NCBI RefSeq assembly: GCF_031882575.1
Contig: NZ_CP134772.1
Location: forward strand, 3,119,001-3,183,000
Length of the DNA stretch: 64,000 nucleotides
Direction of reading: 5' to 3'
Source: Pseudomonas sp. VD-NE ins
Lineage (GTDB): Bacteria > Pseudomonadota > Gammaproteobacteria > Pseudomonadales > Pseudomonadaceae
Part shown: one piece after another, positions 42,824 to 52,300 of the stretch
How the letters are laid out: each line of letters starts with the position of its first letter
Numbering within the stretch: the first letter of the stretch is position 1
Position numbers and translations under genes: made by a program
The notes under the pieces: model-generated
What the model was told of the DNA's origin: nothing
The model's database searches: none
Seen by the model: the letters and a program-made list of their open reading frames with translations, nothing else

Positions 42824-45403
42824 TTATTTCGATGTGTCTACGCTGGTTGAGCAAGAAAGCCTGTAATGCTCATAGTTCAAATCCTTCAGTCGTTCTGGCA
42901 GCTTGTAAGGGGCAGGGCAACTTTTACCCTGCCACTTGATTGTAATAATGCCTTGATCTTTGGTAACAAGTGCTAACGCCTTGCCGGTAGGGTCGGAAAG
43001 CGCCAGTTGTTTACCATCGGCGTCCATCAATACGGCTCCGAATGGGAGGGGTTTGCCCTCGGCATCGTAGAGTTCGAACTGGATCCGTCTCCCTTTGCTG
43101 CCTTCGAAGCGCGCGAGCACGACTGAACCTCGTCTCGGTACGAGTTGTTGAGTGGCGTTGTCCAACTCGATTTCAGCGCCCAGATTTCGTGTGTCCAGCG
43201 TCACCCAGTTCACGCGATAGGGCTGTGCATTTGGAACGACGGCATAGCCGTTGAGGCCGGTTTTCACGCCGGAGTAGCTGCTGACTTCGACCCCGGACAT
43301 GCCAGGCACTTCCACCAGTGCGAATGTTTCGCCGACGGTCTGGCCCATGTTGATTCCACCCGCGTGGGCCACGATCGATCCGGCCGCGCTCAGGTTCTGT
43401 GATTCATAACCGCTGCCTCGGCTGTAGCCCAATCCCAGATCACCCATCGCTGTACGGGTACTCAGGCTCAGTGAGCCGGAGCGATCACCTTGCACACTGC
43501 GGCCGGTCTGTACGGAATAGTAGGTGTCACTGTCTTCAGTCAGATAACCATTGATCCCGGCTTGCGTACTGGTGCCGGCGTTCTGATGATTGCTGGAAAT
43601 ATAGGCACGAGGCGCGCGAGGTGTCGATCCGAGCGGGAATGAGATCGAAACGCTCAATTGAGTGTCGTGAGTGGTGTCACCGCGTGTGCCGAATTCCTCG
43701 GTTTTACTCAAACTTATGTTGTAGTTCAGGTCGCGCCAATTATTGTTGTAACCGGCAGAAAAGCTGCGCGAGCCACCGCGATCCCAATAGCGCTGATCAC
43801 TGGCATTCAAGTACAGCGAGCCGTACTGGCGCGCTTCGCCCAGGGTCTGGTTGACCGTGAGGTCGGTACGGGTTTTGGCGTTACCTGCGCGCCGCGTAGC
43901 GCCGGTGCTGGTGTCCTGAACGTGGTCGGTCAGCGTGCGGTAACCCTCGGTCGAATAACGATAGGCTGCGAGGGTGAAGCTGGTATCGGTGCCGGTGAAG
44001 GTTTTTGCATAGAGCGCGCGTACGCTGCTGCCCTGGGTCGTTTTGCCAAATGCCTTGCTGGACGATTGCGTGAGGTCCAGCGACATCGCGCCAATCGAAG
44101 TGTTCTTCGCCGCACCAACTGAAAGCGCCTTGAAACCGTTGCTGGCCTGAATGCCGGCAATGCCTGTCAGGTTGCTGGTCAAACCGTAGGCGAAAGTGCC
44201 GCCCAGGAAGGCCGGCTTGTCATAGCCTTCGCTGTTGTTGTTGAATTTGCCGCTCGACAGGCTGTACTTCAACTGTCCCTCACGCACCATCGTCGGCAGG
44301 GCGGAGAACGCCTGCCGGGTGACCTTGCGCCGACCATCCGCCTCGACAATGGTGATCTCCAGATCGCCATTGGAACCCGATGGATAGATATCACTGATCT
44401 CGAACGGCCCCGGCGGCACGTTGGTGGTGTAAAGAATGTAGTTATCCTGGCGGACCTCGATCTTCGCATTGGTTTCAGCCACGCCACGAATGATTGGCGC
44501 ATAGCCGCGCTCGCTGTCTGCGCGCATGCCCTCATCAGAGGCTACCTTGACGCCTTGATAGCGCACGCTGTCGAACAGGTCTGAGTCGGAAAAGATTTCA
44601 CCCGCGCTCAGTTGCCCCTTGATCGCCGTGAGGTCGCGCTGGATGAAAGTGCGGTTGCTGACAAACCGATTGGGCCGGCCGGTGGCACTGCTCAGATTGG
44701 ACTCGTTACGCAAACGCCAGGCACCGAAGTTGATGCCGTTGCGCAGCCCCAGATTATTGGAGATCTGCGTCGAGTAATCGGTTTTGCTGCGGGTGCTGCT
44801 CAACTGATAGTTGATGAATCCGGCGGCCACGCCATCGTCCCAAAGCTCTGGGTCAACATAGCCGCGCATGCCGCGTGCCATAGCAACCTGCGGCACGCTG
44901 ATATTGAGGCGCAGGCGGTTGGCGTCAAAACTGATACTGGCTTGCTCGATCATCGACGCAAGATCGTAGTGATCGGCAGGCCGTTGCTCATCAACCAGAC
45001 CTTGCTCACGCAGTTTGCGCATGTCCACACCCAGCTGCTGTAACAATTCCAGGGTGATACGTGGCTCGACTTTGCCGTTGAGCGGGTTGGCCGCGAAATC
45101 AACGTCGCGACGACCGACCAGCGTGCCGTTGCTGAAAACGTCAACGCGATATCGGCCAGGCAGAACGCTGTTGGCATTCAACAAAGGCTGCAGATCGACC
45201 GCCGATGAACCTTCCAGAAACAAGGTATTGAACGCTTCACCCGCTACCGCGGCGGGGCCTTCGGCACCCATGGCGAAGCCACAAATGGCCATGTTGATGG
45301 CAAAGCACAATGGATGCAGGCAGCCCAACGCCGTTTTGTTTTTATGGCGCGCAACGTGATGCTTTACACAACTTGAAGATGTGTGGTGTTGGGAGGAAAA
45401 CAT
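42824..45403 (-). CDS. Fimbrial outer-membrane usher (FimD/PapC/CupB3-like)
   Basis: An 859-residue usher that forms the outer-membrane pore for assembling chaperone-usher fimbriae. After a long signal region it starts with FNTLFLEGSSAVDLQPLLN (N-terminal domain) and has ANPLNGKVEPRITLELLQQLGVD. The barrel carries GFINYQLSSTRSKTDYS and PPGPFEISDIYPSGSNGDLEITIVEADG. The C-terminal domain has the disulfide pair in GKSCPAPY and YRLSCS. It is the last gene of the pilin-chaperone-usher operon. The ATG has TAAGGC as ribosome binding site. Length is as expected. Confidence 0.95.
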   Translation of the reverse strand: MFSSQHHTSSSCVKHHVARHKNKTALGCLHPLCFAINMAICGFAMGAEGPAAVAGEAFNTLFLEGSSAVDLQPLLNANSVLPGRYRVDVFSNGTLVGRRDVDFAANPLNGKVEPRITLELLQQLGVDMRKLREQGLVDEQRPADHYDLASMIEQASISFDANRLRLNISVPQVAMARGMRGYVDPELWDDGVAAGFINYQLSSTRSKTDYSTQISNNLGLRNGINFGAWRLRNESNLSSATGRPNRFVSNRTFIQRDLTAIKGQLSAGEIFSDSDLFDSVRYQGVKVASDEGMRADSERGYAPIIRGVAETNAKIEVRQDNYILYTTNVPPGPFEISDIYPSGSNGDLEITIVEADGRRKVTRQAFSALPTMVREGQLKYSLSSGKFNNNSEGYDKPAFLGGTFAYGLTSNLTGIAGIQASNGFKALSVGAAKNTSIGAMSLDLTQSSSKAFGKTTQGSSVRALYAKTFTGTDTSFTLAAYRYSTEGYRTLTDHVQDTSTGATRRAGNAKTRTDLTVNQTLGEARQYGSLYLNASDQRYWDRGGSRSFSAGYNNNWRDLNYNISLSKTEEFGTRGDTTHDTQLSVSISFPLGSTPRAPRAYISSNHQNAGTSTQAGINGYLTEDSDTYYSVQTGRSVQGDRSGSLSLSTRTAMGDLGLGYSRGSGYESQNLSAAGSIVAHAGGINMGQTVGETFALVEVPGMSGVEVSSYSGVKTGLNGYAVVPNAQPYRVNWVTLDTRNLGAEIELDNATQQLVPRRGSVVLARFEGSKGRRIQFELYDAEGKPLPFGAVLMDADGKQLALSDPTGKALALVTKDQGIITIKWQGKSCPAPYKLPERLKDLNYEHYRLSCSTSVDTSK

Positions 45404-45489
45404 GCAATTTGCCTTATCAGTCCGTGTTGCTTCAACCGGAGTCCGGAACTCGTAAATAGCTTGTGAATTGGCGGGGTGGGGCGGGGAAG

Positions 45490-46239
45490 TTACTGGGCGG
45501 ATGCATCTTTCACGCGCTCGGCATGACTTTCGGTAGCGCTGAGTGGTGCATCGAATCGTTGTTGTGCGCCGTAATCATTAATGGCTGAAAACGTCAGACG
45601 CGGAGATCCAGGTGGCAACTCTTTCAAGTTGAATGAACGAACTTCGCCCGGAGCGATCATTGTCGAATCAATCACCAGTTCCGCTTTATTTCCAGCAGCG
45701 ACTTTCAGGTCGGCCAGCGATACGTGGTAATTGCTTTGATTTTTTACTTTCAGTACCGGCTTGCCAGCTTGCGTGATCAGTTGCCATACCAGTTGCACCG
45801 GCGCTTGCGCGGCGTCACCGGTGAGTCCGTCCGGGCGGAAGAACACCTTGATGCGCTGACGCACCGCCAGTTGCAGCGTATTGACGTCGGCAGCACTGGC
45901 CTGAGGGATTTCCTGCACGTTCAGCCACACCACCGACTCTTTGTCCGCAGGCATGCCGCGGCCTTCATAGAGAATCCTCAACAGTTGCTGTTGATTGGGT
46001 TCGAGTCGGGCCAGCGGTGGAGTCACCGCGAATGGCGGCGCGCTGCCAGCCGTGTCGCCGGCATCCAGCCACGATTGCGCGAGGATGGTTTGCCCGCCGT
46101 TGCGCACGGTGACGTTTGCCTCTTTGTGCGCGCCATCGAAAATGATCCGGGTGGAACTCAAGGAGATGCTGGCGAATACCGAGTGCGTCATCAACACCCC
46201 GGCAAGCCCCAGGCACAGCGGAAAATAGCGACTTAACAT
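45490..46239 (-). CDS. Periplasmic fimbrial chaperone (PapD-like)
   Basis: A 249-residue PapD-family chaperone that holds pilin subunits by donor-strand complementation. A signal peptide (YFPLCLGLAGVLMTHSVFA) is followed by ISLSSTRIIFDGAHKEANVTVRN, and the family signature ESVVWLNVQEIPQ lies near residue 95. I start at ATG 46239, with GGTGA upstream. It lies between the pilin and usher genes. It is the only chaperone in the locus, whereas several cup clusters of P. aeruginosa carry two. Confidence 0.95.
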   Translation of the reverse strand: MLSRYFPLCLGLAGVLMTHSVFASISLSSTRIIFDGAHKEANVTVRNGGQTILAQSWLDAGDTAGSAPPFAVTPPLARLEPNQQQLLRILYEGRGMPADKESVVWLNVQEIPQASAADVNTLQLAVRQRIKVFFRPDGLTGDAAQAPVQLVWQLITQAGKPVLKVKNQSNYHVSLADLKVAAGNKAELVIDSTMIAPGEVRSFNLKELPPGSPRLTFSAINDYGAQQRFDAPLSATESHAERVKDASAQ

Positions 46240-46307
46240 AGTTTTCACCGATTGATCTGGTGGGGAAGGACGAGGCACAGCGGCCCCGTCCAGGTATTGC
46301 GTGCTGC

Positions 46308-46913
46308 TTATTCGTATTCGAGAACGAACGGCAGAGTGGCGTTACCGGTACCTGCAGTAGCGGTGGTCTTGTCGCCGGTGGTGACGTAAGCGGCTGCGAA
46401 CGACAGGGTGCCGTCGCCGCCAGTGGTGCCGTCGCCGGTCAGGCTGGTCTGTACTTTGGCAGTGGCTTCGGAGCTCAGGTCGATCAACTGGCCGTTGCTG
46501 TCCAGCAGCGCGATGCCTACGCCTTTGGCCGCATCAGTACCTTGCAGCTTGAGAACTTTCTTGCCATCAACCAGGCCCGAACCGCCGTTGACGGTTGGTT
46601 TGAACAGCATCGACACCTTGGTGCCGGCGTTGCAGTTCACTTTCAGGTTGAAATCGTTGGCAGCCACGCGACCAGCACCCGGGGCAGAATCGGTGCCCAT
46701 GTCTTTGATCGATACGCTGCCCATGTCCACGGCAATCATCTTGTCGCTACCCGAAGCGCCATCTACCGAGCAGGCATCGTTGTTGATGACGCCGGTGAAG
46801 CTGATTTGACCGCTGCCGCCCTTGACGGCTTTAGCGGCTTCTTCTGCAGCCAGTGCGCCAGTGGAGGCAGCCAGTACGGAAAGAGTGAGTACTGCGAAAG
46901 CGAACTTTTTCAT
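46308..46913 (-). CDS. Major fimbrial subunit (chaperone-usher pilin)
   Basis: A 201-residue pilin. After the signal peptide (MKKFAFAVLTLSVLAASTGALA) and a spacer rich in alanine and lysine comes GQISFTGVINNDACSVDG, then VDMGSVSIKDMG, and a second cysteine in LKVNCNAGTKVSMLF, the usual disulfide of type 1-like pilins. The C-terminal beta-zipper strand is ATLPFVLEYE, with the penultimate aromatic. I start at ATG 46913. It is the first gene of the pilin-chaperone-usher operon. Two copies of a palindromic box lie upstream. Confidence 0.95.
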   Translation of the reverse strand: MKKFAFAVLTLSVLAASTGALAAEEAAKAVKGGSGQISFTGVINNDACSVDGASGSDKMIAVDMGSVSIKDMGTDSAPGAGRVAANDFNLKVNCNAGTKVSMLFKPTVNGGSGLVDGKKVLKLQGTDAAKGVGIALLDSNGQLIDLSSEATAKVQTSLTGDGTTGGDGTLSFAAAYVTTGDKTTATAGTGNATLPFVLEYE

Positions 46914-46990
46914 GTTTATATCCGAAGTTATTGTGAAGTGCTGCATTTGAAATGCCTGGCCATGTTAGGTCGGTGATGGCGGTGGGTCTT

Positions 46991-47004
46991 TGAGAATTGT
47001 CTTA
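46991..47004. promoter_or_regulatory. RcsB-like box 1, upstream of the pilin operon
   Basis: TGAGAATTGTCTTA, 78 bases upstream of the pilin ATG. It belongs to the recurring motif TRAGAnnnGTCTYA of this locus. The extended 15-mer CTTTGAGAATTGTCT (46988-47002) is repeated exactly in inverted orientation at 47085-47099, 82 bases away. Confidence 0.7.
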
Positions 47005-47082
47005 AAGCGTCGCAAGTGCGAGTTATTCAGCAATGTCGGAAGTGCGTGTTTATATTTTCAGTCAATTGTACTGCGGACTAAA

Positions 47083-47096
47083 TGAGACAATTCTCA
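47083..47096. promoter_or_regulatory. RcsB-like box 2, between pilin operon and EAL regulator
   Basis: TGAGACAATTCTCA, a palindrome with arms TGAGA and TCTCA. It is 170 bases upstream of the pilin and 142 upstream of the REC-EAL gene, so it could serve both. The remaining 324-base intergenic region (46914-47237) holds no open frame I would call coding. Confidence 0.7.
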
Positions 47097-47237
47097 AAGT
47101 CGCACGGGCTCTGTCTGGTTAGTATTCGCGGACGCAGAAATTCTCAGTCAATGCAAAGTTTGTGAACGGTCTTTCTGCTTGAAAGATAATTCAGACGTTT
47201 TTGCTATTAATGGCTGATAGAAAGAGGTTCCCGGTTT

Positions 47238-48458
47238 GTGAACACGCTTCGTATATTGGTATTGGAAGATCACGCCTTCCAGCGCACGGCTGCGGTCAGC
47301 GCGCTTAATAGTCTGGGTTACAAAAATATCTTTCAGGCGGCTGACGGCAAGGATGCGCTGGCTGTGATCTCCCAGGCAGGAGGTGTGGACGTTGCGTTGT
47401 GTGACTTGAGCATGGCCGGGATGGATGGTTTGACCTTTCTGCGCCTGGCGAGAGAGGCCGGATTGATTCGCGCAGTGATCATCTGCAGTTCACTGCCTGA
47501 GGACTTGTTGCGCACGGTTGATCGAATTGTCACGTTGCAGGGCCTGGAATTGCTTGGCAGTGTCGGCAAGCCCTTGATGGTCGATGTACTGGCGCCATTG
47601 CTGGCTCGCTATCGGCCGCACAGCCAGGTCGATGCCAAACTGGCGGAAAGTCATCTCGATCAGCCTACGGAGAACGAAGTACTGGAAGCGATACGCCGGC
47701 AGGAATTTCGCGCGTACTTCCAGCCCAAGTTTCATCTGCGCAGTGGTGAGGTGGATGGCGCCGAGGTGCTGGTGCGCTGGCAAAGCCCCAGTCGCGGATT
47801 ACTTTCGCCGGGTATGTTCTTGCCAACGATCGAGCGTTGCGGGCTGCTCGACGAAATGTTTTTCAGCCTGCTCACGCAAGGACTGAGTCTGCAGCGTTTT
47901 GTGCAGTCCCACGGCAAGCCGTTCAAGCTCGCCTTCAATCTCGACGTGACGCAGATGGCCAACCCGAATCTTGTCGACCGGATCAAGGCACTGTTGCGCA
48001 TTCACGGCGCCTCGCCAGCCGGGCTCATATTCGAGCTGACGGAAACCGGTCTGCTGCAGATGCCCGAGATCAGCATGGAAAACATGGTGCGTCTGCGCAT
48101 GCTCGGCTTCAGCCTGGCGATCGATGATTTCGGTGTCGGCTACTCTTCGCTGGAGCGACTGTGTCAGATGCCGTTCAACGAAATCAAACTCGACGCCGGT
48201 TTTGTGCAGAATTTCCAGCAGGCTCGCTACAGTGCGGTTATCCACGGTGCACTGGCCTTGGCGCGCGAGCTGGACATGCGAGTGGTCGCAGAAGGCATTG
48301 AAACCGCAGATCAGGTCCATCACCTGGCTCGACTCGGTTGCCAGTGGGGGCAGGGTTTCTTCTATGCCCGACCCATGAATTGGGCGCACCTGGTCGATTG
48401 GCGTTTCGAGGGTCAAAAGTCGTCCTGGCGCCGCGCAATAGGCACGTCCGACCTTTGA
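47238..48458 (+). CDS. Response regulator with EAL c-di-GMP phosphodiesterase domain (RocR/PvrR-like)
   Basis: A 406-residue protein with an N-terminal receiver (phospho-acceptor D56 in LCDLSMAGMDG, SVGKPL lysine) and a C-terminal EAL domain from about residue 145. Catalytic features are conserved: E176 in AEVLVRW (EVL version), FELTETG, DDFGVGYSSLERL, IKLDAGFV, VVAEGIET and WGQGFFYARP. It should hydrolyse c-di-GMP under phosphorylation control. It starts at a GTG with GAGG upstream. With the next two genes it matches the RocR-RocA1-RocS1 and PvrR-RcsB-RcsC sets that control cup fimbriae in P. aeruginosa. Confidence 0.95.
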   Translation: MNTLRILVLEDHAFQRTAAVSALNSLGYKNIFQAADGKDALAVISQAGGVDVALCDLSMAGMDGLTFLRLAREAGLIRAVIICSSLPEDLLRTVDRIVTLQGLELLGSVGKPLMVDVLAPLLARYRPHSQVDAKLAESHLDQPTENEVLEAIRRQEFRAYFQPKFHLRSGEVDGAEVLVRWQSPSRGLLSPGMFLPTIERCGLLDEMFFSLLTQGLSLQRFVQSHGKPFKLAFNLDVTQMANPNLVDRIKALLRIHGASPAGLIFELTETGLLQMPEISMENMVRLRMLGFSLAIDDFGVGYSSLERLCQMPFNEIKLDAGFVQNFQQARYSAVIHGALALARELDMRVVAEGIETADQVHHLARLGCQWGQGFFYARPMNWAHLVDWRFEGQKSSWRRAIGTSDL

Positions 48459-48632
48459 TGAGTGCGCGCGGTCTGACTTTTGGGACAAAGCCCTATTTCT
48501 TCACGTCCTCAAAACAATCATCATGTGCCGAGAAATCAATCAGATGCACCTGAATGCTTCGGTGATGCCCGGGATCTGCTGCGGTTGCCAAGTGCTGATG
48601 ATCCTTCAACCCTCCTCATCATGGAGTTGCTC

Positions 48633-49340
48633 ATGCATTGGTCAGTCGTGAATCCGTTACGCGTTGCCATCCTTGATGATCACTCGCTCATACGTCTGGC
48701 GATGAAATCGCGGCTGACGCGCGAAGCCGAATTCAGTGTCGTGGGCGTGTACGCGAGCAGTGCGCAGTTGCTCGCTGGATTGCGCGAGACCGAAATCGAC
48801 CTGCTGATACTCGACTACAAGCTGCACGATGGCGAGCTGGACGGGCTTAATCTGATTCGCCTGCTGCGCAAGCAATATCCGGGCATGCGCATCCTCGTCT
48901 CATCCTCCGAAGAGCGCCCGGCGGTAGTGAACATGGCGATCGGAGCGGGTGTCAGCGGATTCTTCGGCAAGTCCCAGCCAGTCGATGACCTGATCACTGG
49001 CATCCGCTGCGCAGCGTCCGGCCAGTTGTACCTGTCGCCGGCAATGGCCTTCGAACTTGATGTGCTGCCTGTGTCGGTCGATGAGCCTGCTGGTGCCAAT
49101 GATGACGGTGTGGCGCACAGCGACGATTTCCTGAGCAATCCTTTGCTCTCGCCGAAAGAGAAAGAAGTCTTGCGCTGCTGCCTCGAGGGTATGGGGGTGA
49201 CGCAGATCGCTTTGAAGTTCTCGCGCAGTCGCAAAACCATCAGTGGGCAAAAACAGGCCGCTTTCAAAAAGCTTGGCATTCGTGGTGATGCAGAGCTGTT
49301 CAAGTTGCAGCACAGCCTGACAGCCGACAACCAGGGATAA
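48633..49340 (+). CDS. RcsB-like response regulator (REC + LuxR-type HTH)
   Basis: A 235-residue NarL/RcsB-type regulator. The receiver has acidic pocket LDDH, phospho-acceptor D61 in LILDYKL and a GFFGKSQP lysine. The DNA-binding domain starts LLSPKEKEVLRCCLEGMGVTQIA; its recognition helix SRSRKTISGQKQAAFKKLG (about residues 197-215) closely follows E. coli RcsB (NRSIKTISSQKKSAMMKLG, from memory). I start at ATG 48633 with GGAG six bases upstream; earlier in-frame codons lack support. It lies between the EAL regulator and the hybrid kinase, which probably phosphorylates it, and is the best candidate to bind the recurring box. Confidence 0.94.
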   Translation: MHWSVVNPLRVAILDDHSLIRLAMKSRLTREAEFSVVGVYASSAQLLAGLRETEIDLLILDYKLHDGELDGLNLIRLLRKQYPGMRILVSSSEERPAVVNMAIGAGVSGFFGKSQPVDDLITGIRCAASGQLYLSPAMAFELDVLPVSVDEPAGANDDGVAHSDDFLSNPLLSPKEKEVLRCCLEGMGVTQIALKFSRSRKTISGQKQAAFKKLGIRGDAELFKLQHSLTADNQG

Positions 49341-49347
49341 CTCGCTT

Positions 49348-52300
49348 ATGTTTCATCTGTTGCGCGGTGTTTTGCTCGTCAGTGTGCTTTTCGTATTCGG
49401 TAGCGAGTCGTTGTGGGCAGCAGAGCCGCGCACTCTGCAGGTGTTCGGTCGATCAGACTGCAAGGAAGTGCAGGTCGATCTGGGCAATGAAGACTGGAGT
49501 TGGCTACGGCAGAAACGCAGCCTCGTATTGGGATCGGCGCTTCCGGATTTTCCGCCCTATGTCATGACCGCCAGCGGTACGCGTTATGAGGGGATTGCCG
49601 CCGACATTGCCTGCATTATCGGTCAGGCCCTGCATGTCGAAGTTACCGTCAAGGCATATCCCGACCGTCGCGACGCCATGGCGGCGCTTGAACGCGGCGA
49701 CATCGATATGTTGGGCAGCTCCAACAGTTTCGAGTTGATCGACGGCCTCGTCACGCTCAGTAACCCTTATGTCGAAGACGTGCCGGCAATGTTCATGCGC
49801 GGCGATGATCGTCGACCGATGCCGGCCAATCTGGCCGGTTTGCGTATTGCGGTTGCCGACGATTACCTGCCATCCAGTCAGTTGCATGGGTTGTATCCCA
49901 ACGCCGAGTTCGTACTTTTCCCATCGAACGAGTTGGCACTGGCTGCGCTGGCCTTTGGCAAAGTCGATCTGTTTCTGGGCGACACGGTGTCCAGCAACTA
50001 TCTGATCAACCTCAACTACTTCAACTATGTGCGCCTGCACTCTTTCGTCAAAACGCAAACCAACGGTTTCAGCTTTGCCCTGCGCCGAGGGAATGATCAA
50101 TTGTTGCGTCTGATCGACTCGGTCATTGAGTCGATTGGTGAGGGCAAGATAGCCGAAATCACCAAGCGCTGGTCCGGTGGCGGCGGGGCACTGACACCCA
50201 AACGTATCGATCTGACACCCGGCGAAGCACGCTGGCTTGAGCTGCACCCGGTCGCGCGGTTCGTGATCAATGACGACCAAGCGCCATTTGCGTTCTTTGA
50301 TGGCGATGGCAACTTTGGCGGAATCGGCGCCGATCTGCTGGAACTGATTCAGCGGCGCACTGGTTTGCAGATCGATGTAGAGCGCACCGACAGTTTTTCC
50401 AGCTTGAGCACGCGCCTGCTTGATGGCAGCGCTGATATCTCGTTGCTGACGCCAACCGTCTCCCGTGAAGTCGGTATGCGTTTCACCCACCCGTTCCTCG
50501 CCAGTCCCTTTGTGATCGTCACCGCCAAGGAAGCTGGCGCGCCTTCAAGCCTGCAGGAGCTACGCGGCAAGCGCGTCGCCGTCCCCGAGAGCTCCGCAGA
50601 GCGTGAGCTGCTCAAGGATTATCCCGACATTGAAATTGTCGACAACGAGACAGTGCTCGGCGCTCTGGCTGACGTGAAGGATGGGCGAGCAGACGCGATG
50701 ATTACCACGCTGCACAGTGCGCGCTATTACATCGCTCACATCTACAGTGACAGTTTGCGCATCTCCAACATCGTCGGCATGAACAAGGGTTTTCTCGCCT
50801 TCGCCTCCCGACGTGCCGATACCGAACTGGTCAGCATTCTGAACAAGGCTCTGCTGAGCATTCCACCCGATGAGCTGGACGTAATCCTCAACCGTTGGCG
50901 CCCCATTGCTGCGTTCTCGGGCTTGTCATGGCGCGATTACAAGACGTTGATCTACCAGATCAGCGCTGGCGCTTTCTTGATTATCCTCGGATCGCTGGCG
51001 TGGAATTTCTATATTCGCCGGCAGATTCGCGAGCGCAGTCGGGCAGAGCGCTTGCTCGGCGATCAACTGAAGTTCATGGGGGCGCTGATCAACGGCACGC
51101 CGCATCCCATTTACGTTCGCGATCGGGAAGGTCGGCTTGTCACCTGCAATAACAATTATCTGCAAACGTTTGGCCTGCTGGAAAAGGACGTGATCGGAAA
51201 GACCGTGCTCGAAAGCGGCAAGCGCAATCGCCAGGAAGCGTTGCAATTTCACGATGACTATCTGCGTGTCATCGAGCGGGACGAACCTTACGAGGTGGAT
51301 CGCACGCTGCATGTCGGTGAAACGCGGCTGATCATTTATCACTGGATCCAGCCTTATCACGACACGACGGGCGAAGTCAGAGGCGTGATCTGCGGCTGGA
51401 TCGACATCAGCGAGCGCCGCGAACTGATCGAAGAGTTGCGTTCGGCGAAAGAGCTGGCCGATGAGTCGAGCCGCGCCAAAACCACATTCCTGGCGACCAT
51501 GAGCCACGAAATCCGTACGCCGATGAGCGCCGTGATCGGCATGCTTGAACTCACACTCAAGCGCGCCGAGCAGGGCCACTTCGATCGACCGGCGATTGAA
51601 GTGGCCTACGACTCGGCCAAAGGCCTGCTGGAACTGATCGGCGATATCCTCGATGTGGTTCGCATCGAGTCTGGGCACGTCAGTCTTTCGCCGAAACGCG
51701 CCAACCTGCGCGAACTGGTGGAGTCCGTGGCGCGGGTGTTCGACGGCCTGGCCAGGCAGAAGAGCCTGGTATTGAAACTCGATATCGACGCCACTGTCGG
51801 CTGTGACGTACTGGTTGATCCGATGCGCTTCCAGCAGGTGCTCTCGAACCTGGTCGGCAATGCCATCAAGTTTACCGATACCGGGCATGTCAGCGTCTCT
51901 ATACGCGGCCAACGCCTTGCTGACGAACGGTTGCAGGTCGACTTGAAAGTCGAGGACACAGGCATCGGCATTTCCAGCGCTGATCTGCAGAACCTGTTCC
52001 AGCCGTTTTCGCAAGCCAATCACGGCCCCTCGAACCGGGGCGGCACCGGTCTGGGGTTGGCGATTTCACGCTCGTTGTGCGAGTTGATGGGCGGGCGACT
52101 GAATATAACCAGCACCTTGGGCAAGGGCACCTGCCTGGAAGTGTCGCTGTTCTTCAATATCCTCAGCCCGCTCGGCGGCAAGGTGCTGCCTGTCTCGGTT
52201 GTCCAGGACAAGCCAGTGCCGACGCTGCGGATTCTGGTAGTGGATGACCAGAGCGCCAACCGCCTGTTACTGACGCAGCAGCTCAGCTTTCTTGGTCAGG

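Noticed and set aside
49504..52023. Minus-strand open frames of 328 and 365 codons opposite the hybrid kinase
   Set aside because: The plus strand has full kinase domain order; the antisense frames are composition shadows.
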